DNA from: Sphingobacterium multivorum
Lineage (GTDB): Bacteria > Bacteroidota > Bacteroidia > Sphingobacteriales > Sphingobacteriaceae
Direction of reading: 5' to 3'
Assembly (NCBI RefSeq): GCF_900457465.1
Contig: NZ_UAUU01000011.1
Coordinates: 248,001-312,000, forward strand
Length of the DNA stretch: 64,000 nt
Shown piece after piece: positions 44,554-53,640 of this stretch. Both the position numbers and the translations under genes were made by a program. Numbering within the stretch: the first letter of the stretch is position 1; every line of letters begins with the position of its first letter. The notes beneath the pieces were generated by a model, which saw only the letters and a program-made list of their open reading frames with translations, searched no databases and was not told the DNA's origin.

Positions 44554-46128
44554 ATGAATTTTGAAAAAAATGCTGTTCTTGAAACCCACTTGCAAAAAGT
44601 AGGGGCGGAACATGTATTGGTACAAGGGCATCCAGCCGGCTTGTTCGTATTATTCTTCACAGAGATGTGGGAGCGTTTTAGCTACTATGGCATGCGGGCG
44701 CTGTTGGTGAATTTTCTAGTTTCTACCATCGCCCAACAAGGATGGGGCTGGACCAACTCCGAAGCGATGAAGCTTTACGGTTTGTACACCGGGATGGTGT
44801 TTTTAACGCCCTTGTTCGGCGGGATTATAGCCGACCGTCTTACAGGATATAAAAAATCCATTATGGTGGGGGCTGTAATTATGACTCTCGGGCATATCGC
44901 TATGGCTTTAGAGGGATTTAATAAAAGCTTTTTTTTGGCAGGGTTGGTGCTGATTGTTTTGGGAAATGGTCTGTTCAAACCCAATATTTCTTCGATGGTA
45001 GGAAAATTATATCCAGATAAAGGCGGTAAAAAGGATGCGGGGTATACCATTTTTTATATGGGTATCAATGGAGGGGCATTTTTGGGTATGATGCTATGCG
45101 GCTATATTGGTGAGAAGATCGGCTGGCATTATGGTTTTGGGCTTGCCGGAATATTTATGTTTTTGGGAATGTTGCAATTTTATTTTGCGCAGCGCATCTT
45201 TGGAAAGATTGGCAATACACCCGAGAAACAAGAAGAGCTAACCGATATTGCAGCGGGTCAAGAAGAAAATCCGCAACATATTGTGCGTGATCGTTTGCTT
45301 GTAATAGCCATTTTTATGTTGTCAAGTATTGTCTTCCATTTAGCTTTTGAACAAGCGGGTGGCTCGATGACGATCTTTGCAAAAAATTATACACAGCGGG
45401 TATTGAGTGGTGACGTGGCGGTTTTATTTAAATGGTTCGACGCTGCATTGACGGTTTTGCCGATTGTGGTAATTACTGGGGTATTGTTTGTTTTAGCGAA
45501 GAAAATCATACGCAAATACCCGATGATTATACTTTTTTCGAGCATTTCTTTTGTGATCATCTGGTCCTTGTGTCTTTGGAAGGTTTATCGGGAATATTAT
45601 GGTATGAATTCGGAAGTTACTGTATCCTGGTTTCCGATGTTAAATTCTTTCTTTATCATTACGCTGGCTACATCATTTAGTAAGATCTGGGAGAAAGTAT
45701 GGAATCCTTCTGGTCCAATTAAGTTTGCAATGGGACTGACACTGGTTGGAGTTGGCTTTGCGGCACTATCTATTGGAAGCTCCGAGATTCCTACCGGTGC
45801 AAGGACGGCCTCTGTTAGTATGATATGGCTGGTATTGGCATACTTTTTTCATACAGTGGGCGAATTGTGTATTGGTCCGGTTGGCCTTTCTTATGTCAGT
45901 AAACTATCGCCCAAAAAATTCCTGGGGTTATTGTTTGGTTTTTGGTTTTGTGCCAATGCCATAGCTAATTTTATAGGGGGCTTTATTGGGTCGTATATTG
46001 ATAAGATTACTGAATCTCATTCGATGTCTTACTTCTTTGCTGTTTTTACAGTGATCCCTATGGTGGCTGCTGTATTTCTTATTCTAGGCAACAAAAAAAT
46101 AAAAAAGATGATGCATGGAATTGATTAA
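44554..46128 (+). CDS. POT/PTR family proton-coupled peptide transporter (1 of 4)
   Basis: Imports di- and tripeptides. 524 residues, with PTR signatures FFTEMWERFSYYGMRALLVN (the ExxERF proton-coupling motif, about 30-42), GGIIADRLTGYKKS (about 90), and GLFKPNISSMVGKLYP with GYTIFYMGINGGAFLG (about 143-190). The second half has FEQAGGSMTIFAKNYTQR and GELCIGPVGLSYVSKLSPKK. Closely similar to the next gene, indicating a tandem duplication. It follows a 275-base gap that contains the hairpin. Confidence 0.95.
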   Translation: MNFEKNAVLETHLQKVGAEHVLVQGHPAGLFVLFFTEMWERFSYYGMRALLVNFLVSTIAQQGWGWTNSEAMKLYGLYTGMVFLTPLFGGIIADRLTGYKKSIMVGAVIMTLGHIAMALEGFNKSFFLAGLVLIVLGNGLFKPNISSMVGKLYPDKGGKKDAGYTIFYMGINGGAFLGMMLCGYIGEKIGWHYGFGLAGIFMFLGMLQFYFAQRIFGKIGNTPEKQEELTDIAAGQEENPQHIVRDRLLVIAIFMLSSIVFHLAFEQAGGSMTIFAKNYTQRVLSGDVAVLFKWFDAALTVLPIVVITGVLFVLAKKIIRKYPMIILFSSISFVIIWSLCLWKVYREYYGMNSEVTVSWFPMLNSFFIITLATSFSKIWEKVWNPSGPIKFAMGLTLVGVGFAALSIGSSEIPTGARTASVSMIWLVLAYFFHTVGELCIGPVGLSYVSKLSPKKFLGLLFGFWFCANAIANFIGGFIGSYIDKITESHSMSYFFAVFTVIPMVAAVFLILGNKKIKKMMHGID

Positions 46129-46211
46129 TTCATAGAAAAATAGTGTATCTTCAAGCGATTTTTATCAAAATAAAAACAAAACCTGAGTTATAAAACAATT
46201 ATTGAAATTAT

Positions 46212-47801
46212 ATGAATCAAGAAAAAGATCAAGTTCTTGTAGCGCATCTTGCTAAGCAGGGGATCGATGACAAGATGGTAAATGGACATCCTGCCGGATT
46301 ATTTGTGCTATTCTTTACAGAGATGTGGGAGCGGTTTAGCTACTACGGTATGCGGGCATTGTTGACCTTATTTTTAATAAGTTCCATTGCTGATGGAGGA
46401 TGGGAATGGAGTAATGAACGGGCCATGAAACTTTACGGTTTGTATACTGGTTTCGTCTATTTGACACCATTAATCGGTGGAATGATAGCGGATAAGCTAA
46501 CCGGTTTTAAAAAGGCAATTTTGATCGGTGCTTTGGTCATGACCTTGGGGCATTTGTCTATGGCATTTGAGGGCGTAAATTCAAATTTCTTTTATCTAGG
46601 TCTTGTCTTAATGATCCTAGGAAACGGGATGTTTAAACCTAATATTTCTTCCATGGTGGGAAATCTCTACCCAGATCAAAGTCCTAAAAAGGACGCTGGT
46701 TATACCATATTTTATATGGGAATCAATGCCGGATCATTTTTAGGAATGCTATTATGTGGTTACATTGGTGAGAAGATCGGTTGGCATTATGGATTCGGAC
46801 TTGCTGGAGTGTTTATGTTCTTTGGTATGTTGCAATTCTATTTTGGACAAAAGATATTTGGTATCATCGGAGATTCTCCTAAAGCACTTCAGGCTTACCA
46901 TGAAAAAAAGATCAAGAATCACGAAGAAGAGGAAGAGGTCATTCCAGCACATGTTGTCCGAGATAGATTGATCGTCGTCACCATATTTATGTTGGCTAGT
47001 GTAGTTTTCTTTCTGTCTTTTGAACAGGCAGGAGGATCGATGTCAATCTTTGCCAAGGACTATACGCAAAGGGTTCTGTCTGGAAGTTCGGCGGTGACAT
47101 TTAAATGGATTGATACTATTTTGACCATTGTGCCTATTGTTATAGTCACAATTGTTTTAACAGCATTGGCTAGAAAGATATATAAACAATATCCATTAAC
47201 GATTTTATTTACTGGTATTTCGTTTGGTATAATTTGGTGCTTAGGACTTTGGAAAGTCTTTAGAGAAATAGGAATAACTGGATCAGAAGTCGGCGCTTCA
47301 TGGTTTCAGATTTTGAATGCATTTTTTATCATTTCACTGGCATCGTCATTTAGTAAATTCTGGGAAAAAATATGGAACCCGTCTGGTCCTGTTAAGTTTG
47401 CATTGGGCTTAATATTAGTAGGTATTGGATTTGCAGCATTGGCTTATGGGGCGAGTGAAATTCCCCAAGGTGCCAAGACAGCCTCGGTCAGTATGATTTG
47501 GCTTGTAATCGCCTATTTTTTCCATTCTGCAGGAGAGCTTTGTTTGTCACCTGTTGGTTTGTCTTATGTGAGTAAGCTTTCTCCAAAGAAATTTTTGGGA
47601 CTTCTTTTCGGTTGTTGGTTCTGTGCTTCGGCTATTGCCAATTTTATCGGTGGATTTTTAGGGTCATACATTGATCGCATTACAGAAGAACATTCGATGT
47701 CTTACTTCTTTATGATATTTGCAATAGTTCCGGGAGTTACTGCATTGTTGTTGATCATCTTTAACCCCTTATTGAAAAAAATGATGCACGGCATCAACTA
47801 A
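46212..47801 (+). CDS. POT/PTR family proton-coupled peptide transporter (2 of 4)
   Basis: 529 residues, paralogous to the preceding gene throughout: FFTEMWERFSYYGMRALLTL, GGMIADKLTGFKKA, KPNISSMVGNLYPDQSPKKD, SPVGLSYVSKLSPKKFLG. It differs in an inserted acidic linker, HEKKIKNHEEEEEVIPAHVV (about 231-250), in the central cytoplasmic loop. Likely a co-transcribed paralogue with another peptide preference. Confidence 0.95.
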   Translation: MNQEKDQVLVAHLAKQGIDDKMVNGHPAGLFVLFFTEMWERFSYYGMRALLTLFLISSIADGGWEWSNERAMKLYGLYTGFVYLTPLIGGMIADKLTGFKKAILIGALVMTLGHLSMAFEGVNSNFFYLGLVLMILGNGMFKPNISSMVGNLYPDQSPKKDAGYTIFYMGINAGSFLGMLLCGYIGEKIGWHYGFGLAGVFMFFGMLQFYFGQKIFGIIGDSPKALQAYHEKKIKNHEEEEEVIPAHVVRDRLIVVTIFMLASVVFFLSFEQAGGSMSIFAKDYTQRVLSGSSAVTFKWIDTILTIVPIVIVTIVLTALARKIYKQYPLTILFTGISFGIIWCLGLWKVFREIGITGSEVGASWFQILNAFFIISLASSFSKFWEKIWNPSGPVKFALGLILVGIGFAALAYGASEIPQGAKTASVSMIWLVIAYFFHSAGELCLSPVGLSYVSKLSPKKFLGLLFGCWFCASAIANFIGGFLGSYIDRITEEHSMSYFFMIFAIVPGVTALLLIIFNPLLKKMMHGIN

Positions 47802-47820
47802 ATTGTTGTAGAACGTGAGC

Positions 47821-47873
47821 ATATAAAAGCGGTTGGCTGATCAGTACATCGATCAACCAACCGCTTTTTATAT
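47821..47873. terminator. Bidirectional terminator after the first POT pair
   Basis: ATATAAAAGCGGTTGG / CCAACCGCTTTTTATAT stem with GATC-flanked loop, between converging genes. Confidence 0.9.
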
Positions 47874-47877
47874 TCTT

Positions 47878-49171
47878 TTATTCCTCCACTTTCAAAAGTA
47901 GTTTATCGATGCGGTGGCCATCCATATCAAGCACTTCGAAAACTAGATTTTTAAATCGGACACGTTCGCCTTCTTCGGGCACGTGATCTAATCTTAGGAA
48001 CACTAGGCCTCCTACGGTAGTTACATTGTTGATCTCATCTTCGTCTTCCTCAGAAAGACCGATTTCAAATTCATCCAAAAGGTCCTCGATCTGATATTGT
48101 CCGTCGACAACATAATCGCCGTTTTCCAATTGACGTATTGTCGGTCGGGCACTTAGGTCGCTTTCTGTGATGTTACCTACCAAATCGCCAACGATATCCC
48201 GTAACGTAATAATTCCCTGTGGCGAACCATATTCATCAATGACAACCGCCTGATGTATACTGGAGGTGCGCAGGGTATTCATGATGCTATAAGATGAGCT
48301 AAATTCGTTCACAAATTTGATGGGTAACATGAGCGTTCTTAGATCAAATGGTTCGTTTTGGAGGCATTGTCGTAGTAAGGACTTTACATGAACAACACCT
48401 TTAATATTGTCGAGTCCACCTTCACAGACCGGGTAGATGGAATGATCGTTGTCCAGTATGATCTTTCTGTTTTCTTCAAAAGAATCTTCCAGATCCAAAA
48501 AAACAATGTTTTTGCGGTGAGTCATTAGGTTGACCGCCTTTTTGTCTCCTAAACTCAATAGACGGTCGACGATATCGTGCTCAATACCTTCGATGACACC
48601 ACTGTCGACACCTTCGTCTACTAGCGCCTTAATTTCTTCTTCCGTGACACTATTGCCGCTACTCTTGATATTGAGTATTTTGACAATAAACTCTGTCGAC
48701 ATACTGAGTAGCCATACAAATGGTCGTACGATTTTGCTGAGCAGGTTCATCGGGTAAGCGATTAGCATGGCATACTTCTCCGGAATAGCCATACCGATAC
48801 GTTTGGGGACTAATTCACCAAGCACCAACGAAAAGTAGGTGATGATAAAGACGACAATGATTACAGCGAGCTGTTCGCTATAGGGGGCTATAATACTACA
48901 TTTATTAAATATGCCGACTAGATATGTGGAAATACTACCACCAGAAAAAAAAACCGGTTAGAATGCCGATAAGGGTAATGCCTATTTGTACAGTGGATAG
49001 AAAGTTGTTGGGCGATTCTTTTAGGTTTAGCGCTATTTTGGCTGCCGCATTGTTTTTATCGCTTTCAGCCTGTAGCCTTGCCTTTCTGCTGGATACGATG
49101 GATATTTCTGATGCCGATAGTATTCCGTTTAGAATAATCAGGACTAAAATAATAATTGCTTCGGTAAGCAT
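47878..49171 (-). pseudogene. CNNM/CorC (HlyC) family membrane protein, one-base frameshift
   Basis: Probable Mg2+/Co2+ efflux or gliding-type (GldE-like) membrane protein. The N-terminal DUF21 domain (MLTEAIIILVLIILNGILSA... LKESPNNFLSTVQIGITLIG) is followed after the break by LGELVPKRIGMAIPEKYAML, then two CBS domains (LMTHRKNIVFLDLEDSFEEN; SIHQAVVIDEYGSPQGIITL) and a CorC_HlyC end (EDEDEINNVTTVGGLVF). The frame is lost in a nine-A run on the plus strand (48945-48953). With eight it would read GILTGFFSGGSISTYLVGIF. About 430 residues, as in intact homologues. Confidence 0.85.
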
Positions 49172-49260
49172 AATGAGTTGAAAAAGTTTGTTTGCTAGTG
49201 CTAATTTACGGAAAAGACTAGCTAAAAAGTAGGATTATTATGATTATGTCAAGCATCCAT

Positions 49261-49294
49261 AAAAAAAGCCGTATATCTTTCAATACGGCTTTTA
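49261..49294 (-). terminator. Terminator of the GH109-like gene
   Basis: AAAAAAAGCCGTAT / ATACGGCTTTT stem, 24 bases past the minus-strand stop at 49318. Confidence 0.85.
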
Positions 49295-49317
49295 TAATAA
49301 TAAGAATGTTTTTTCAA

Positions 49318-50664
49318 TTACATTCCACTGTCATCTAACATAAAAGTATTTTTCTTGGTTTTCCATTTTCCTTTTGTGAAATCAGGGAATTCCAACGTTT
49401 TATTTCCTTTTGCAATAGACTCGGTAGATAATGGGAATACAGCACTCATGGTTACTGAATCATATACGTCAATTGGCGTCTGTACCTTTTGTTTTACTGC
49501 CTGAATGAACGCATTGAATACAAACCAGTCCATGCCACCATGACCAGAACCATTTGCTACCGCTTCATATTTTTGCCAGATTGGGTGATCGTATTTCTTT
49601 ACCCATTCATCTGCAGAATCCCACGTGTGTGGTTTGGATTTACCCTCGATGTGAATACCTTTTGCAACATCCATCCAAATACCATCTGTTCCTTGTACGC
49701 GGAAGCCGATAGAGTAAGGTCTTGGCAAGTGTGTATCATGCGTTAATAACATGGTTTCTCCATTTGCACATTGTAACATCGTTTGTGTGATATCACCATT
49801 TTTGTAATTGATCTTACCGTTGGGGTGTCCTGAGGAAACTTTATTGACATAGGCTGCCAATCCACGGGCTTTACTTGAGTACGAAGTGATATGGGTGAAT
49901 CTGTTGCCCTTGTTGATATCTGCAAATTGCATAATTGGACCTAAACCGTGGGTAGGATATAGATCACCATCTTGATCGATATTGAACTGTGTACGCCATT
50001 GTGCCTCAGAAATCGCTTTCGGGCCATATTCAACGCCATGGCCATAATACGCTTTTCCGTCATTGAATAATACTTCGCGTAAATCGTGTTGATAACCGCC
50101 TTCCAGGTGCAACAATTCACCAAATAGCCCTTGTCTGTGCATATTCAATACAGCAAGTACGTCACGACGGAATGCCACATTTTCTAGGGTCATGTAAGGC
50201 TTTCCGGTTTCTTCGGATACTTTCACAATATCCCAGTGATCTTGTAGCGTTAGACCTGCTATAACCTCGCAACCTACGTATAGTCCAGCTTTCATTGCGT
50301 CAATAGCTTGGTTTTTGTGGAATTGCCAAGGTGTTGCAATAATGACAGCATCTAATTTTTCATTGCTTAACATCTTTTTGTAAGCATCAACGCCACCAGT
50401 ATATTCTTTTGGAAGTTTGGTGCCTTTTGCGTTGAATTGTTTACGGCATTGTGCTAGAGATTCTTCTTGGGTGTCACAGACAGCCACAATTTCTAAATCA
50501 TCTCTGTTTAGGGCAATTTGAACGTGATTACGTCCTCTAAGACCCACACCAATAAAACCGATTTTTATCTTGCCATTTGTTTGGGCAAATAATTCTGTAC
50601 TTGAAAGGACACCGATTCCAGCTGTAGTGATGGCAGTCGATTTTATGAAATTTCTTCTATCCAT
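49318..50664 (-). CDS. Gfo/Idh/MocA family protein, GH109-like (alpha-N-acetylgalactosaminidase type)
   Basis: GH109 enzymes use NAD+ as cofactor to cleave terminal alpha-GalNAc. The Tat-like leader NRRNFIKS-type start (MDRRNFIKSTAITTAGIGVL) suggests export. The Rossmann part is IGFIGVGLRGRNHVQIALN, followed by VCDTQEES and VIIATPWQFHKNQAIDAMKA. The second half has DGDLYPTHGLGPIMQFADIN (conserved His), TSYSSKARGLAAYV and ANGSGHGGMDWFVFNAFIQA, which match the GH109 subgroup. 448 residues. The exact activity is inferred. It diverges from the NahK-like kinase gene over two LacI-type palindromes. Confidence 0.82.
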   Translation of the reverse strand: MDRRNFIKSTAITTAGIGVLSSTELFAQTNGKIKIGFIGVGLRGRNHVQIALNRDDLEIVAVCDTQEESLAQCRKQFNAKGTKLPKEYTGGVDAYKKMLSNEKLDAVIIATPWQFHKNQAIDAMKAGLYVGCEVIAGLTLQDHWDIVKVSEETGKPYMTLENVAFRRDVLAVLNMHRQGLFGELLHLEGGYQHDLREVLFNDGKAYYGHGVEYGPKAISEAQWRTQFNIDQDGDLYPTHGLGPIMQFADINKGNRFTHITSYSSKARGLAAYVNKVSSGHPNGKINYKNGDITQTMLQCANGETMLLTHDTHLPRPYSIGFRVQGTDGIWMDVAKGIHIEGKSKPHTWDSADEWVKKYDHPIWQKYEAVANGSGHGGMDWFVFNAFIQAVKQKVQTPIDVYDSVTMSAVFPLSTESIAKGNKTLEFPDFTKGKWKTKKNTFMLDDSGM

Positions 50665-50774
50665 TGTTTTGAGATATAAGGAGTTTGTATATTAGTTATT
50701 TACTTGTTTGAAAACAGTCTTTGAGACTGGGTACTATTAACAAATATATTATTTCATTTGGGATAAATGAAAGT

Positions 50775-50818
50775 GCAAACGTTTGCTTAATTTTATTAAA
50801 TTTCATGCAAACGTTTGA
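50775..50818. promoter_or_regulatory. Two LacI/GalR-type operator palindromes
   Basis: GCAAACGTTTGC (50775-50786, perfect 12-bp palindrome) and GCAAACGTTTGA (50807-50818, perfect 10-bp core) lie in the shared region of two divergent genes. Their centres are 32 bases apart, about three helix turns, so both face the same side. The core matches the half-site style of LacI/GalR/CcpA-type repressors. No LacI gene is in the window. Confidence 0.8.
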
Positions 50819-50894
50819 TTGAAATAAAAATTATCATTTATTAATTCAATTTGTGATATTGCAAGCACATTGATGATTTAAAAAACATAGTTTA

Positions 50895-52001
50895 ATGTCT
50901 GATTTTAACCAATTAGTAGTAGAGAGCGCAGCAAAACAATTCACATTAGAAGGAGATATCATTTCAGTGCAACCGTTTGGTTCTGGTCATATCAATGATA
51001 CCTATCGTGTAGTTACTACTGTAGATAGCGGTATATCGCATTTATTGCAACGTATTAATCACCATGTTTTTCCGAACGTGGATGGATTAATGCATAATAT
51101 TGAGATTGTCACCAAGCATCTTAGCAAAAAAGTTAAAGTCGCTGAAGGAAAAAGAATCAGCGATCATGTATTGACAATTGTTCCTACAAAAGGTGGGGAA
51201 TTATATATAAAAGATAGTCAGGATAATTATTGGCGCATGTTTATTCTCATAGAGGATACGAAAAGCTATGATATTGTAGAGACTGAAGTCCAAGCAGCCG
51301 AAGGTGGCCGTGCTTTTGGGTTGTTTCAAAAACAGCTGTCGGATTTAGATGCTTCGTTGATCGTTGAAGTACTTCCCAACTTTCATAATATAGAGTTTAG
51401 ACTTGAAAATCTTCGAAAAGCAATCGCTAAAGATGTGTGCCAACGTGTAGCGTCGGTAAAGGACAAATTGGATTTTATCTTTAGTCGTGAAGATCGAATG
51501 AAAACCATTCTTGAACTTGGTAACAAGGGGGAACTTCCACTGCGCATTACACATAATGATACCAAGTTTAATAATGTGCTCTTAGATCGCCACGATAAGA
51601 TGCAATGTGTGATCGATTTGGATACAGTTATGCCAGGCTATGTGGCATACGATTTTGGAGATGCGATTCGGACGATTATTAACCCTGTTGCCGAAGATGA
51701 GATGGATGTTTCGAAAATTCTGCTAAATCTTGCCTTATATAAGGCCTATGCCGAAGGTTATTTGGAGGAAGCTAATGACTTCTTGACAACTTTAGAGAAA
51801 GAAACATTAGTCGATGGGGCCTTCTTATTGCCCTATATGCAAGGAGTACGTTTCTTAACGGACTATTTGGAAGGAGATCATTACTACAAGACTAAATATG
51901 ATGACCATAATCTGGTGCGTACAAATACGCAATTGAAATTGGTTGAAGAGATGGAAAAGAATGAAGCATTTATGCGGAAGGTAGTTTTTGATTGCATTTA
52001 A
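50895..52001 (+). CDS. Aminoglycoside phosphotransferase-fold kinase, NahK-like
   Basis: Resembles N-acetylhexosamine 1-kinase, which phosphorylates GlcNAc/GalNAc at C1 to feed the Leloir-like route. 368 residues. The kinase loop is ITHNDTKFNNVLLDRH (about 216) and the Mg-binding CVIDLDTVMPGYVAYDFGDA (about 237). The nucleotide lid PFGSGHINDTYRVV is near residue 28. Its position opposite a GH109-like gene with shared operators supports amino-sugar salvage. A homoserine/choline-type kinase is the alternative. Confidence 0.8.
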   Translation: MSDFNQLVVESAAKQFTLEGDIISVQPFGSGHINDTYRVVTTVDSGISHLLQRINHHVFPNVDGLMHNIEIVTKHLSKKVKVAEGKRISDHVLTIVPTKGGELYIKDSQDNYWRMFILIEDTKSYDIVETEVQAAEGGRAFGLFQKQLSDLDASLIVEVLPNFHNIEFRLENLRKAIAKDVCQRVASVKDKLDFIFSREDRMKTILELGNKGELPLRITHNDTKFNNVLLDRHDKMQCVIDLDTVMPGYVAYDFGDAIRTIINPVAEDEMDVSKILLNLALYKAYAEGYLEEANDFLTTLEKETLVDGAFLLPYMQGVRFLTDYLEGDHYYKTKYDDHNLVRTNTQLKLVEEMEKNEAFMRKVVFDCI

Positions 52002-52026
52002 CAATTTTATACCTTTAATCATATTG

Positions 52027-52061
52027 AGAAGCTTCCATCGCGTAGATGAAGCTTCTTTTTT
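52027..52061 (+). terminator. Terminator after the NahK-like gene
   Basis: AGAAGCTTCcATC / GATGAAGCTTCT stem with a one-base bulge and T-run, 26 bases past the stop and before the CBM9-like gene. Confidence 0.75.
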
Positions 52062-52080
52062 CTGTAAAAAAAATATTCGA

Positions 52081-52725
52081 ATGAAAAAACTAACCATTTT
52101 GCCTATCGCAGCGGAGCTGGCCCATACACTTGATTATCATACTTTGTCGAAGCTCTTGAGCAATTTTGAATCGCATTCGCTGGAGTTTAATAACTGGAGC
52201 GAATCTTTCCCGTATAAACCTCAGGTACAATTTAAGATTGGCTATACCCAGGAGTATCTTGTGTTGCAATATGATGTCGTCGAAGAACAACTTCGGGGTA
52301 ATTATTCCGAAACAAATCAAAATGTATGGGAAGATAGCTGTGTTGAGTTCTTTATTTCTTTTGATGGACGCGAACATTATTATAACCTGGAATTTAATCT
52401 AATTGGAACAGGCTTGATCGGTTATGGTCCGGCCGAAAAGGCAAATAGAAATCGATTGGATAGTACAACAATAGAACAGGTGCGTACTTACTCTTTAATT
52501 GAGCGTAATGGTTCCGATAAGCGATGGAGTATGATTGAGGTCATTCCACTTGCTGTATTTCAGTTTGACGATGTTGTAGACCTGAAAGGTAAACGGATAC
52601 ATGGGAATTTTTACAAATGTGGTGATCATCTCAAACAACCACATTTTATATCTTGGAATAAAATAGAAAACCCAACTCCTAATTTCCATCTCCCTGAGTT
52701 TTTTGGAGAAATGGTCTTTGGTTAG
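52081..52725 (+). CDS. Carbohydrate-binding family 9-like protein
   Basis: A 214-residue protein with the CBM9-like beta-sandwich seen in WEDSCVEFFISFDGREHYYN (about 82) and LEFNLIGTGLIGYGP, ending HGNFYKCGDHLKQPHFISWN. It starts MKKLTILPIAAELAHTLDYH; no clear signal peptide, so a cytoplasmic or non-classically placed protein. ATG 52081 is preferred over an upstream start that overlaps the kinase end and the terminator. Sugar binding is inferred; it may be read through from the kinase gene. Confidence 0.75.
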   Translation: MKKLTILPIAAELAHTLDYHTLSKLLSNFESHSLEFNNWSESFPYKPQVQFKIGYTQEYLVLQYDVVEEQLRGNYSETNQNVWEDSCVEFFISFDGREHYYNLEFNLIGTGLIGYGPAEKANRNRLDSTTIEQVRTYSLIERNGSDKRWSMIEVIPLAVFQFDDVVDLKGKRIHGNFYKCGDHLKQPHFISWNKIENPTPNFHLPEFFGEMVFG

Positions 52726-52749
52726 GAGTTGAGTGAAAAAAGGTGATGC

Positions 52750-53088
52750 TTATTGGTAAACAGATTCTTTTTTGAATTTCTTTGCCAATAAAGCATATAC
52801 TAATACACGGTATTTATTTTTATTGGATTTGCCAATAGCGGTAATCACTTCCTCTAGTGCCTTGTCTAAATCAGGGCCATCTTTTAGGCCTAATTTTTTG
52901 ATCAAAAAGTTTTGTTTGACACGGTTAAGTTCTTCGGGATCTGATGCAGCAATGGTTTCCGAGTCTGCATTGTAAATGGAAGGTCCTATTCCTTTTGTTA
53001 CTTTTGCAATAAATGCTTCATCTAATGATAAGCCTAGCTTTTTTGATTCTGCAACATATGCAGCAATTTTTTCATCTAATTTGCTCAT
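52750..53088 (-). CDS. DUF2853 family protein
   Basis: A 112-residue cytoplasmic helical protein: MSKLDEKIAAYVAESKKLGL then AKVTKGIGPSIYNADSETIA and NRVKQNFLIKKLGLKDGPDL. This matches the conserved DUF2853 family, whose role is unknown. It is single and converges with the CBM9-like gene with 25 bases between. Confidence 0.85.
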   Translation of the reverse strand: MSKLDEKIAAYVAESKKLGLSLDEAFIAKVTKGIGPSIYNADSETIAASDPEELNRVKQNFLIKKLGLKDGPDLDKALEEVITAIGKSNKNKYRVLVYALLAKKFKKESVYQ

Positions 53089-53246
53089 AATTATGTAAGT
53101 GATTTAATTGTAGTAAGTTAAGTTAGGTAAAAAAGTCGATAAACAAAATTATTCTTTGGTTAGGATAAAGATTGTTACATTTGTGCCCTTGATAAGTGCT
53201 GTTAACTAAAATGTGGAAAATTTCAACTAATTATTCTTCGTAATTG

Positions 53247-53277
53247 TTGTAAGTTACATTTTTATAAGTTATCTTTG
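53247..53277 (+). promoter_or_regulatory. Promoter of rpmE2
   Basis: TATCTTTG (53270-53277) fits the TAnnTTTG -7 box with a TTG at 53247-53249, 20 bases upstream. The start codon lies 36 bases downstream. Confidence 0.65.
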
Positions 53278-53313
53278 CACCTCAATAATTGAATATACGT
53301 AATCATAATAATA

Positions 53314-53562
53314 ATGAAAAAAGATTTGCATCCTTCAAATTACAGATTAGTTGTATTTAAAGATATGTCAAATGACTATGCTTTTATTACAAAATCTTGT
53401 GTTGATACAAAAGAGACTATTACATGGGAAGACGGAAATGAGTATCCAGTTGTAAAATTAGAGATTTCTCATACATCACACCCTTTCTATACAGGTAAAA
53501 TGAAATTGGTTGATACTGCTGGTCGTATCGACAAATTCCGTAACCGTTACAACAAAAAATAA
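53314..53562 (+). CDS. rpmE2: Ribosomal protein L31 type B
   Basis: Binds the large subunit near the central protuberance and bridges to the small subunit. 82 residues beginning MKKDLHPSNYRLVVFKDMSN, then SHPFYTGKMKLVDTAGRIDK. It lacks the zinc-binding CxxC of type A. It has its own promoter and terminator. Confidence 0.97.
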   Translation: MKKDLHPSNYRLVVFKDMSNDYAFITKSCVDTKETITWEDGNEYPVVKLEISHTSHPFYTGKMKLVDTAGRIDKFRNRYNKK

Positions 53563-53593
53563 TTGTAGCAGATCTGTATATTACAATATTAAG

Positions 53594-53627
53594 AACTCGA
53601 TAAATATAATTTGTCGGGTTTTTTTTG
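53594..53627 (+). terminator. Terminator after rpmE2
   Basis: AACTCGATAAAT / ATTTGTCGGGTT (with two G-T pairs, 3-base loop) followed by a T-run. Confidence 0.75.
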
Positions 53628-53640
53628 TTATTTTTAATTT

